Origin: Rhizophagus irregularis
Lineage: Eukaryota; Glomeromycota; Glomeromycetes; Glomerales; Glomeraceae
Direction of reading: 5' to 3'
Length of the DNA: 64,000 nucleotides
Assembly: GCF_026210795.1 (NCBI RefSeq)
Contig: NC_089430.1
Location: forward strand, 1,364,001-1,428,000
Part shown: positions 37,501-45,940 of the stretch, one piece after another
How positions within the stretch are numbered: position 1 is the first letter of the stretch
How the letters are laid out: the number at the start of each line of letters is the position of its first letter
The notes under the pieces: generated by a model
Told to the model about the DNA's origin: nothing
The model's database searches: none
The model's input: the letters and a program-made list of their open reading frames with translations, nothing else
Made by a program: the position numbers and the translations under genes

Positions 37501-37847
37501 AAACATTTTAGTGTAACTTTTTTATTCGGATTTCTTTCGTATATTTTTTTATTATCATTATATTCTATTGGTCCATCCTTCCATGTTGCTGAAAGTACAG
37601 TAACTATATTATCTTTATTTAATTCTTTAATATCATTAAATTGATTATATGGTATCCATTCAAATATAATATTCCATGGACTTTCAATTTTTGATTGCAT
37701 TTCTTGAATTAAATCATCAACGATTTTATTTCCGTTCGGGTTTGTAAAATTATTTCTTAAATTATCTATTTGGCATGATCTACACCATTCAAGGTGCATA
37801 TATCTACCACATTGATCACAAACTTTTACAGAAAACTCTCTATACAT
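34527..37847 (-). CDS. Kinase with four alternating zinc-ribbon/N-lobe units, about 1,004 residues
   Basis: Five exons, all phase 0: 37847-37458, 37382-36855, 36768-36286, 36211-35468, 35396-34527. Exons 1-4 each carry a zinc ribbon (CDQC/WCRSC, CDKC/WCKWCKSC, CKKC/WCKPC, CKKC/WCKLC), a TSGNE-type helix, FEWIPYNQF (FEWVQYNQF in exon 3), a glycine-loop region, YSAIWKDG-like strand 2, an ALK-like strand 3 and FLNE (FLNM in exon 3) at helix C. Exons 2-5 open with V/I-K-x-Y-S and YGISQ(N/D) to the hinge. Only exon 4 has an intact loop (KKIGKGGFSIVYSA) and VALK; the others read LNKDNIVTV, LGEDELSIL and CEDEFSTL. The last exon holds the single C-lobe: MVHHDFHTGNIL (HRD changed to HHD), ISDMGLS and SPEVL. 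It has the same permuted-exon design as the giant gene at 4-15 kb, but with four units and with the zinc ribbons kept. Exon 4 also encodes a long Asp-rich insert. Confidence 0.8.
35903..36177 (-). repeat. GAT/GAC trinucleotide tract encoding poly-Asp
   Basis: Inside exon 4 of the arrayed kinase, impure ATC/GTC repeats (read as GAT/GAC on the coding strand) encode several runs of 5-11 Asp mixed with Asn, Tyr and Gly. The tract stays in frame and sits between the strand 4 lead-in and YGISQ. Long open frames of Ile/Val/Thr on the other strand here are shadows. Confidence 0.8.
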
Positions 37848-38228
37848 TTTTGCTAAATTTTCAATTTTTTATTTTAATTCGAATGAGAGTGTGTGAATAA
37901 TTTTTTTGTTAATGGAAAAAATCAGCTTAAATAGTTTGTATAACCAATGATCAAAACATACTAAATTAGTAATATCCGAAAATGTAGATCGTTTGTAATA
38001 CATTAATAGTTCGGTTAGGCAAAATGGTAACCACAAGGCGACGCAAAAGTTATTTTTATTTTTATTTTTTGGCCAATAAAAGTAGTTTATATTTTATAAT
38101 ATCATGTGATAAACGCATGTATTATAGAAATCAATATCGAGACGACGAGACGGACACATTGCTTTAAAGAAAATTTCTCATTCTGATATATGAAAAAAAA
38201 AGATTAGCAATTTTATTTATTTATTTTA
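37848..38228. other. 5' flank of the arrayed kinase gene
   Basis: No gene recognised. It is presumed to hold the promoter of the reverse-strand kinase. Confidence 0.4.
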
Positions 38229-38797
38229 TTAATTGCCAGTCCGTCACTTAACGGTACAAAATTAATTTGTAGATCCGGCGCAGATTTTATATGAATTACG
38301 TTAATTGGCATATTTTGATGTCGATTTTGTCCCACAAGGTCACGTTTAAATGTAACGATGACTCACCAATCAATAACATTAAACGTGAATAAGCCACAAA
38401 AAAAAATTTTTTCATCGTTCGATTTATATTTTAGTTAAGATAAGACTTTTTATACATGAATTTTGCAAATTTTACGAGGTTTTTTAACACTATTAAAAAA
38501 TATATATTATTTTCTTTACCAAATTAACAAAATAACAAAAAAATATATATATATTTTTATTGTTCTTTTTTAGTTTTTTTTTTGGCACACCTTGATCCTA
38601 CCGGTTTTAGAAAACACACCCAGGTAATGTAATACCTTTTTCTAGCAAAATTTTGAAGTATTTATGTTGTTGTGACGTGTTTTTAAGATAGTGCAAACAC
38701 CATTCCAGAGCAATAGTATTTAATATATAAAAGTCCGTCGAAATTAATTATAGATTGCCGATCATTTTGTACCGTTGAGTGGCGGACCGGCAATTAA
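38229..38797. mobile_element. 569-bp MITE with TTAATTGCC ends
   Basis: The left end TTAATTGCCAGTCCGTCACT, continuing TAACGGTACAAAAT, recurs inverted at the right (TTAATTGCCGGTCCGCCACT, CAACGGTACAAAAT when reversed), an imperfect repeat of about 34 bp. The extreme ends are themselves TTAATT/AATTAA, so a TA or TTAA target duplication cannot be separated from the repeat. It is non-coding and possibly of Tc1/mariner type. Confidence 0.75.
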
Positions 38798-39277
38798 CTA
38801 TTTTACAATTGATTTCCCATTTAATAATCATGATATCATTTAAACCTAAAACTTTTAACATATGAAATTATTGATCAGATAACTAAATTTTATTGGTTAA
38901 ATAATTTTTGAATTTTAAAAATAAGCGGCTGGGTCAAAAAGGCAAATTGTGATATAAAAACCAAATTTATAACTTTGTGTCGTCTTATTAATTAATTATA
39001 AACTAGACAATCAGCAGGAAACAAATTGAGAATTAGAGAATGTTAGAATCTTATTCATTTTTTTTAAATTAATTTGTTTGAATGAACAGATAAAATCATT
39101 AAATAGGATAGAAATTAAGGATAATTTCTTTTGTATAGGACTATTATTAGTATATAGGAGGGTTTATATTGTAACGATGTCAAATAAGGAATTCAAAAGG
39201 TCAGCAGAAGACAATTGGACAAATTCCAATAAAATTGTGTACTTCGTGGATTGATTTTTCTGTACTTTTTATAATAT
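38798..39277. other. Intergenic DNA between MITE and retroposon
   Basis: No gene, repeat or regulatory element recognised. Confidence 0.4.
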
Positions 39278-39626
39278 CCTTAAATTTTTTTCTTTTTTTT
39301 TTTTTTTTTATAAACGTATTTTATTCATTTTATTAATAAATAATAACGCATTATATTAACTAGTAAATACAAAAAAAATACATTGAAGCTAGTTATTTCT
39401 AACTACACCTCTCCATATAAAAACTTTAGAACTCAATCTAAAGTAGAGACTAACGTAACCAGCATGCTATTCACGAAATTCTAAAATCGACTAAGTATTT
39501 ACTAAAAAATTTTACTCTTTGTAATCTATTCTAAACTACACTAAATTATCTAATCTAAATACGTTTAACTATTTTATTGTGTTTTTCTAGTTTTCCTATT
39601 TTATCTAATTCGAGTTACCTCCATTG

Positions 39627-40355
39627 TTAATGTCTTCTACTTGACGAAGCAAAACATTCAGGCATTCCTTCATATTGTTCTCGCTCCATCCGAAGACCAT
39701 GTGATCTTGAGGTTGTTGTGTTTCTCCATTTCGCTGTTTTATTGAACTCTTTTAGCTCACCTGTATCGTCTATAAAATCATTTTCTTTTTTGATCAATAA
39801 TTCTAGTCCTACTTTGTATATCTTTATCGAATCCGTTACCACTTTCATCAATTTGTCCTCTGTACTAAAGTATAAAATAATGTGACGTGTACCGCTAACT
39901 CTAATAATTTTTCCAAAGGTAGCTCCATAAGTTTTTGCAAAATATCTAATTACCGCACAATCATCCTGTTGATTATCCTCTTCTAAGCGTTTACACACCT
40001 GCCAATGAAAAGTATTTTTGATTTCAGCATATGACCATCTTGAGTCAAACATTCTAACATAATATGTACGGTTTTTCCTATTTAAAATGACGTTCACACC
40101 GCCCTTTTTGTATATTTCTTCATATTTTTTGGTGAGGCGCAGTGTTGCTTTGACCGTCTTGTATTTGTGACACATTTTGGTTCTCATACATTCAATCAGA
40201 CCTACGGTTGTATTAATCGAATTAAAAATTTCTTCATCACTCCAGTATGCTGGTATGTCGTAGAAAGTAATATCACGTGATTTTTCGGCATAATATTCTT
40301 CCAGATAATCTTTTCTACTATCATCGATCGGGCCTATTTTGATTTCACCGATCAT
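39627..40355 (-). CDS. Retroposon ORF B, RRM-like nucleic-acid binding protein
   Basis: 242 residues, starting 74 bases after ORF A on the same strand. The N-terminal half has an RRM-like rhythm: DITFYDIPAYWSDEEIFNSI, VKATLRLT, TYYVRMFDSRWSYAEI; a second similar unit follows around RYFAKTYGATFGKIIRVSGT. The C-terminus is basic and Ser/Arg-rich. I recall this type of protein from Rhizophagus transposable-element annotations as an ORF1-like partner, but cannot confirm it. It is intact, with no stop or frameshift seen. It probably binds the element RNA. Confidence 0.5.
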   Translation of the reverse strand: MIGEIKIGPIDDSRKDYLEEYYAEKSRDITFYDIPAYWSDEEIFNSINTTVGLIECMRTKMCHKYKTVKATLRLTKKYEEIYKKGGVNVILNRKNRTYYVRMFDSRWSYAEIKNTFHWQVCKRLEEDNQQDDCAVIRYFAKTYGATFGKIIRVSGTRHIILYFSTEDKLMKVVTDSIKIYKVGLELLIKKENDFIDDTGELKEFNKTAKWRNTTTSRSHGLRMEREQYEGMPECFASSSRRH

Positions 40356-40429
40356 TCCATTTCGAGTATGTTATGCTCGCGCCCTTTTTCTCTTTTTGTT
40401 GGGGCGTTTTTTCTTTGTTTGTTTCTTAT

Positions 40430-41125
40430 CTAAATCCATATCCGTATTTTGACACGTTGACTTTTCCACTTTAGCTTCCAATCCCTTATCTTTTCCCATA
40501 ACATATTAGTCTGTTCGCTTTTTTCCAATATGATTTGTTTCTTTGCTGTAACATCGGCTTGTAAATTTCTAATTATATTTTCTTTTGCTGTTACATCGGC
40601 TTCTAAATTCCTAATCCTACCTTCTAAATCTGTGATTATCAATCCATTTGTCAGACTACTATCTGCTGAATTTTCCTTAAACTTGTCAAAAGCTGTTGAA
40701 AGTGCATCGTATTTCCACTTGAGTTCATCAAATTCAGTCGCAGCCATTTTTTTATCATATTCCATTCGCTCAATTTCGATTTCAGCTTTCACGTGACACT
40801 CTATATATTCTTCTATTATTTTCTTCGCAGCTAGCCCTGCCCATTTCATTAAGAATACCGTTAGAAAGTAAAATACTGCTGGCACTCTCGTTTCAGGCTT
40901 GTTAATGCGTATTGGTAACTTTTCCAGTTTTGTTATGTTAGAAGGTCCTATTAGTTTATCTTCTAACTCTATATATTCTTCTATTTTCTTGCACTGTACT
41001 ATGTCTGCTAAGTGAGTGTCATAAATATCATCAAAGTTCTTAAAAAACTGTCTTAAACTATTCACTTTCGATTGAGCAACCCATGTCGGGACCTCTTCGT
41101 CATTTTTTTCACCTATTTTATCCAT
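40430..41125 (-). CDS. Retroposon ORF A, coiled-coil protein
   Basis: 231 residues from the ATG giving MDKIGEKNDEEVPTW (an upstream in-frame ATG at 41161 is less likely). The second half is a coiled coil with a repeated heptad-like block (LEADVTAKENIIRNL then LQADVTAKKQIIL). Just after the stop, another frame encodes a very basic run (KKQTKKKRPNKKRKRARA) that looks like a nuclear localisation or RNA-binding tail, so the true C-terminus may be reached by a frameshift or may have been lost. This is consistent with a LINE ORF1 protein, but I do not recognise a named family. Confidence 0.55.
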   Translation of the reverse strand: MDKIGEKNDEEVPTWVAQSKVNSLRQFFKNFDDIYDTHLADIVQCKKIEEYIELEDKLIGPSNITKLEKLPIRINKPETRVPAVFYFLTVFLMKWAGLAAKKIIEEYIECHVKAEIEIERMEYDKKMAATEFDELKWKYDALSTAFDKFKENSADSSLTNGLIITDLEGRIRNLEADVTAKENIIRNLQADVTAKKQIILEKSEQTNMLWEKIRDWKLKWKSQRVKIRIWI

Positions 41126-41284
41126 GTTGTATGTATCTGCAATAGTCAAGTAAAATAACAATATAATTTTTCTTTCGAAAAAAAAAAATTGGTTAAGAGA
41201 TCGCCCTCCTTAAATTTTTTTCTCTTGAAAACATAGGGTTATTACTAATATTAAACATTATTAGAACTTTAAACTTCAAATATT

Positions 41285-41545
41285 ATGCTTATTGCCGAAA
41301 ATATGGCCAAATGTGAAACTCTGGCCAAAACTTGAGATCAATGTCCAAAACTATTTTATAATTCTGGCCAAATTTTTTAGTGCTGGCCAGAATCATATAT
41401 CACATGACACAGATAAAAAGTGTTGCACCAAATTTATAATGCAGGCCAAAATGCATAATGCCGGCCAGAAAATTTTGGCCCAACTTTCAACTTTCGGCTG
41501 GAGTTTCGTTTTTGGAATGATTGGCCTAAGGCCGAACCCTTAAAT
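41285..41545. repeat. Segment rich in GGCC/TGGCCA words
   Basis: About ten TGGCC/GGCCA words (CTGGCCAAA, GCTGGCCAGAA, GCCGGCCAGAA) in both senses within 260 bp, including ATATCACATGACAC. A similar cluster lies at 27350-27520 (TTTTGGCCAAATTT, ATCACGTGACAC, TCTGGCCAGAAT). The two segments look like members of one dispersed repeat family; the boundaries are uncertain. Confidence 0.5.
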
Positions 41546-42564
41546 TATTCTGAAATTACTGAGTTTTGGCAACATGTATATACTGCATTGTTAATTTCAT
41601 TAGTTAAAACAACTTCACACTTATAAGTACAATTATTAATTTAGAGAAAAATCAAGCTTAAACTTACCATTAAAAATTTCATAGTATATGTTTAATACTT
41701 TGATAAATCTATGTAAAAGCTGGATGAAGGTCTATTTATAAGAATATAACAAAAAGTAAAAGTTCATAATTCCCACCAGTCTAACTTTATTGTAAAATAT
41801 ATATTAAAAATGTCAAATACAATTCGTAATATGTGTATTATGCTAGAACGTTCTGAAAAAAAAAGTCAATGGATTAATTATTCATTGATCGATCCAACCC
41901 TGTAACACTGGCTTCATTGTTACAAAAATAGCATATCCTAGCTACTATTACGAAAATAGCACTTTAAATCTAAAAATAAAAATAGATTGGAAATAGCTAA
42001 TGCTCCAAATTTTTCCGATCAGTTTTTGATCTGAAGCAGGTGATCACAAATTGGGGGCTCAGTTTTTATCAAGGTCTTGGAGTTGTCCAATTTCAACTGC
42101 GGATATAATTCATTGGCGTATTTACTGCAAAGTACCTGATTCCGAAAAATTTATTTTTGAGAAAGGGGTTTTTATGAAAGAAATATTAAGAAGGATGGGT
42201 ATGTGAGTATGGTAGATAGCAAACTTAACAATGCAGAGTAGCAGGAAGGAACTGCCATTCTTGCTCTGCAAGCATCTAGAGGCGGGAAAGCATATCATGT
42301 TTTTTCCTCCCTCAAAACTCACTAAATTCATTTTTACAGTGTATTACTTTGCAAAAAAAAAAATTAATAAAGATCTTCTTCATTGTGGATTTTTAAAATG
42401 AATTTATTAGATTATAGATTAAAGCCTTGATTGAATGTCTAATCTCTCTACCTAATTTGTGTTATTATACATCCGATTTTTAATACAATTAATCAATTGA
42501 ACCTCTACCTAATTTCTGTTACTATTATACATCCGATTTTAATTAAGAATTACAATTAATCTTT
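41546..42564. other. Intergenic DNA
   Basis: No gene recognised. A 30-bp sequence containing CTACCTAATTT and TACATCCGATTTT occurs twice (42449-42482 and 42507-42541). The reverse frame at 42122-42331 has no domain. Confidence 0.4.
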
Positions 42565-43638
42565 TTAGATTATTTCAAAAACTTTTTTACTTTTTTCCAA
42601 TGTAACAGTTGACACACCATGCTCAATCTCAATTTTAACTGAAATGGTTTTAACTCTATTAAGAAAGATATACAGTATCAGTTAAAAGCAAATTATAAGA
42701 CCATAAAACAATAAAATTATATCTTTATATAACTCACCCACTTGGAAGCTCCACTTCTGCTTTGAACGGTCCTATAGGTAAAAAATTTTTGATAGATTTC
42801 CCGGGGACAGACTTTTCACTGAAATTCCCCTCAATAATAATCAACTTGTTGCTAACAGAAGATACTAAGAGATCTGCTTTGTTTCTTATTCCAAGTGTAT
42901 GCAAAACTATATTGAATGTATGGCTTTATAATAAAGTACCAAAAAATAGAAATTGTTATTGAGTTATTTAATTAAACAGGACAGGTCAAGCACTAGTTAA
43001 AAAATAAGTACTATACATACTTATCCTCGTAGAGTCCATATAGTACACTGACAGGAGATTCAGAAAATTTGGGAGATTTTCTCATGTTTTCAGTTATTTT
43101 ACGTTTTTAAGACCTCTCATACTCATTTATATCATTATGGTCACTAATCTTAATAACAGAAGTTAAGGTTCCAGTATTGGCCGTCTCAGTATCCTAAATG
43201 TACAACAAATTTTTTTTACACTATCTGAACTGCCAGATTAATTTATGATAATAAATAAAATAAAAAAATTTACCATTTTATAAACAACCTTTCGAGTAGA
43301 ATTATAATAAGTTGCACCATAAAAGTGTATTAGACCTCTTTCTTTATCACCATCATAGTAGAAATGCTTATCCTTCGTACTATAATAAAACTGAGATGAT
43401 TCTTCCCATGATTCAAAGTGAATATGACCAAAACTGAAAAAACCATTTATTAGTAATTTAATAATGAATAAATTATAACAATTAATAATTTACCCTTTAT
43501 CCTTCTTCTTATGTACATAGACAAAATCAAATTTCGTAGTAGCTTTGATGCGTTCTGACATTTCATCATAATCAAGGCCTGTGATATCACATCCAACCAT
43601 CACTGAAAGTTCTGGCTTTCCACAGCATTTTCTGCCTA
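42565..43638 (-). CDS. Multi-exon gene of unknown function, partly decayed
   Basis: Exons inferred from frame and splice sites: 43638-43494 (GRKCCGKPELSVMVGCDITG ... HKKKDKG), 43433-43274 (FGHIHFESWEESSQFYYSTK ... RKVVYKM), about 43193-43109 (DTETANTGTLTSVIKISDHN, then a stop), 42906-42738 (LHTLGIRNKADLLVSSVSNK ... VELPSG) and 42655-42565 (VKTISVKIEIEHGVSTVTLE ... FEII, stop). The first and second exons join in phase 2, the second and third in phase 0, and the last two in phase 2, all cleanly. Two points do not fit: the in-frame TAA at 43107-43109 and the unresolved junction between the third and fourth exons. A possible first exon is ATGGAAAAG at 44020-44012, followed by GTAAGT, but its phase does not match. 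No domain recognised. Confidence 0.45.
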
Positions 43639-43676
43639 CTAATAAAATAATAATAAAAGTAATAAAAATTTAGTAA

Positions 43677-43826
43677 CACTCCCACAAAGGAAGGGTGGTT
43701 GCACTCCCACGAAGGGAGGGTGGTTACACTCCCACGAAGGAAGGATGGTTACACTCCCACAAAGGAAGGGTGGTTACACTCCCACAAAGGAAGGGTGGTT
43801 GCACTCCCACGAAGGGAGGGGTTGAC
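43677..43826. repeat. 25-bp minisatellite, six copies
   Basis: The unit CACTCCCAC(A/G)AAGG(A/G)AGG, then GTGGTT(A/G), starts at 43677, 43702, 43727, 43752, 43777 and 43802; the last copy is degenerate. Its GC content is far above its surroundings. It lies in the presumed first intron or 5' flank of the reverse-strand gene at 42.6-43.6 kb. The forward open frame across it is a by-product of the repeat. Confidence 0.9.
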
Positions 43827-44289
43827 TTCCCACTCACGGACAAGTTTTTTTGTTTGTCATAAAGGTAGGTACATAACTGACTCCTCTTCCAGAGCCAGTA
43901 GTCCTTTAATCAAAGAAACCCCACTTTCACAAGAAAGGGTGAGAAGAAGTCGAATGCGCCCAGGGTAACAACAACAACTCAAAGGGTAAAACACGAACTG
44001 TTGTAACTTACCTTTTCCATTGCGACGTGAACTTCCGTTTCAATCGTTTCAATAAAAGAAAATATAATGTATATCGACGTGAACTTGAAAAAAATAGCGT
44101 GTCGTAAATTTCAGACGCGTTATATATAAGAGATAAAATATATAACGTAATTAAGAGACTCTGATTGGTGGCTTGTTAAGGGATGACGTATTTACTGCAC
44201 ATGATATCTAAGCCACCCACGTGGTTTGAAAAAAAAGAAAATGAAGTAATATACGAATATTTGTGGTAAACACCCACCCAATAATTCTT

Positions 44290-45919
44290 CTAGGCAGTTA
44301 CCGGAGAGATAATAGGACTCATCATTGGGGAAGTTTTCCTTTCACGTCTTCCATTACGATAGTAATAACCTCTATCATGATTACCCCATTCATCGTATTC
44401 ATCGTATCCACCGTATTCATCGTATCCACCGTATCCACTGTATCCATCGTATCCATCATCTGAATCATCTAGCCTCTCTTCTTCAGAATCGCTGTTGTGA
44501 CTACAATCACTATCATCACTATCATCATCTGTCTGGTCCCGCCTCTTTGAGGCCTCCCTGAGGGACCTTTTAACTTCATTAGTTCTTTTTTCCATTGACG
44601 TAGGCATAAGATCATCATTAGCTTTGGGTATATTCTTTGAACTGTTTCTAGAGGAATCATTTGAAGAATTATTGCCTTTAGCGCCTTCAGCAGAGACGTG
44701 GGTTGAAGGAATAGGTGCAGTTGATGCAAGTTTCGAAGATGCATCACCATTGATGGTTTTCGAAGGCACATGACTCTGATCGTTTCCCAAGAAAACAGTT
44801 TTTGAGGTTACTTGATCTATAACATTTTGAATTTGTTTGTTAGTTAATTTTGAAATCTCATTTGCACTGCAATTGACACACTTAATTTTATCAATCCCTA
44901 CACCATTCTCTCCAAACAATTTTGCGAACTTTTTTGGCTCTAAGAGTTTTAATTCGCAAGGCAACAGGCGTAATACCAGCCAGATGTTCTAACATTTCCT
45001 TATATATTTGAGTTCTTGCAGTTTTATCAGTAACTCCTGTCTCACGACGAATTTCAACAACCTCATTTTCAAAATTATCTGAATAATGAACCCAGGACAA
45101 AATCTCTTCATGTCCAGCTCGTGTTGCATTTCGAAACAAATGGATTAGGCTTTGTGTTGTAATTTGGCCGTAAGATGCTTCGCAAGAGGATGAATACTGC
45201 TCACTAATTTCGGAAAGTGAAGCAATAATACTGCCACTCTGTAAATCTCGTATTAAATCAAGTTCTATATTCTGATTTTTAGTGAGCTTGATTTCATCAG
45301 AGTCGTCAAAATCTTGAATAACCTTTTGCTGATTTCTTGAAGTTTTCTCAATTTTTTCCGACTTCTCTGAAACCATCTGATCATTTCCTGAGGAAATGGT
45401 TTTTGTACTACTTTCAATTTTATCGTTTCCCGAGAAAACAGTTGGATTATTTCCTGCAGAAGGTAATACCTTAAGGAAGGCTGACTCACGCAAAAGTTTC
45501 TTCTCCTTATTGCATTGCTTTATTTCACTACTAACGATTTTCTTATGAGCCTCAAGCAAGAAACTATCCATATCTTTCTCTTCCAACGATTTGCCGTTAG
45601 CCATTAAGGAATTATCTGTTTCCACATTCACTAATAGTTTCTCATGATACTCTGTAACTGAATTAAAGTTAGATGTACTATTGTCAGAAGGATTATCATT
45701 ATACGTCTGCTCTTCCACTGGTAAGGAAGCCTGTTCCACTATCGCAAGTCTGGTCTCAAGCTCCTTATTTTTTTGCTCCAGTTTCTCAACTCTAACATCA
45801 CGTCTAGTGTTCTCCTCCATAATCTGCTTTAAAAGTTCAGTATTCTCCTTCCTAAGCTCTGCATTCTCAGCCTCAAGTTCAGTGATACGCTGTTTCAATA
45901 ATTCAAGTTCGGATGTCAT
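44290..45919 (-). pseudogene. Coiled-coil protein gene with one frameshift
   Basis: Read from 45919 (MTSELELLKQRITELEAENA). Residues 1-70 are a clear leucine/Glu coiled coil; a Ser/Asn/Lys-rich region follows, then a folded-looking block (LIHLFRNATRAGHEEILSWV, TGVTDKTARTQIYKEM, ITPVALRIKTLRAKK). The frame is then lost. In the next frame the protein continues AKLFGENGVGIDKIKCV and LTNKQIQNVIDQVTSK, a Ser/Asn-rich region and an acidic Tyr/Gly-rich tail. The shift lies in a six-T run at 44930-44935 (A run on the coding strand), so a one-base indel or a sequencing error is likely. I recall the block as a frequent Rhizophagus family of unknown role. If the indel is an assembly error, the gene is intact, about 540 residues. 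Confidence 0.6.
44388..44460 (-). repeat. Short in-frame repeat encoding a GGYDEY tail
   Basis: CCGTATTCATCGTAT-type units repeat in steps of 9-18 bases and encode DGYDGYSGYGGYDEYGGYDEY on the reverse strand near the C-terminus of the coiled-coil protein. The forward frames here (Ile/His/Arg repeats) are shadows. Confidence 0.7.
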
Positions 45920-45940
45920 GATCTAAATATATAAAACTAA

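Larger units (their letters stand above)
39294..41207 (-). mobile_element. LINE-type retroposon, poly(A)-tailed, no reverse transcriptase
   Basis: Exact 16-bp direct repeats CCTTAAATTTTTTTCT lie at 39278-39293 and 41208-41223. Between them the reverse strand begins with the GC-rich GAGGGCGATC, carries two open frames, has AATAAA-type words at about 39320-39345 and ends in a run of 17 A directly against the target repeat. Poly(A) tail plus long target duplication is the mark of target-primed retrotransposition. The element is only about 1.9 kb and contains no endonuclease or reverse transcriptase, so it must have been mobilised in trans. Confidence 0.85.

Noticed and set aside
42762-42962. Forward 66-codon frame
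   Set aside because: It lies opposite a reverse-strand exon with matching splice sites, which explains the openness better.
43699-43968. Forward frame with a repeated HSHEGRVV-like unit
   Set aside because: It is the translation of the 25-bp minisatellite; the start and end lie in unrelated DNA.
44930-44936. Programmed -1 frameshift at an A-run
   Set aside because: The two coding frames require +1 (or -2), and the heptamer is not in the slippery phase.
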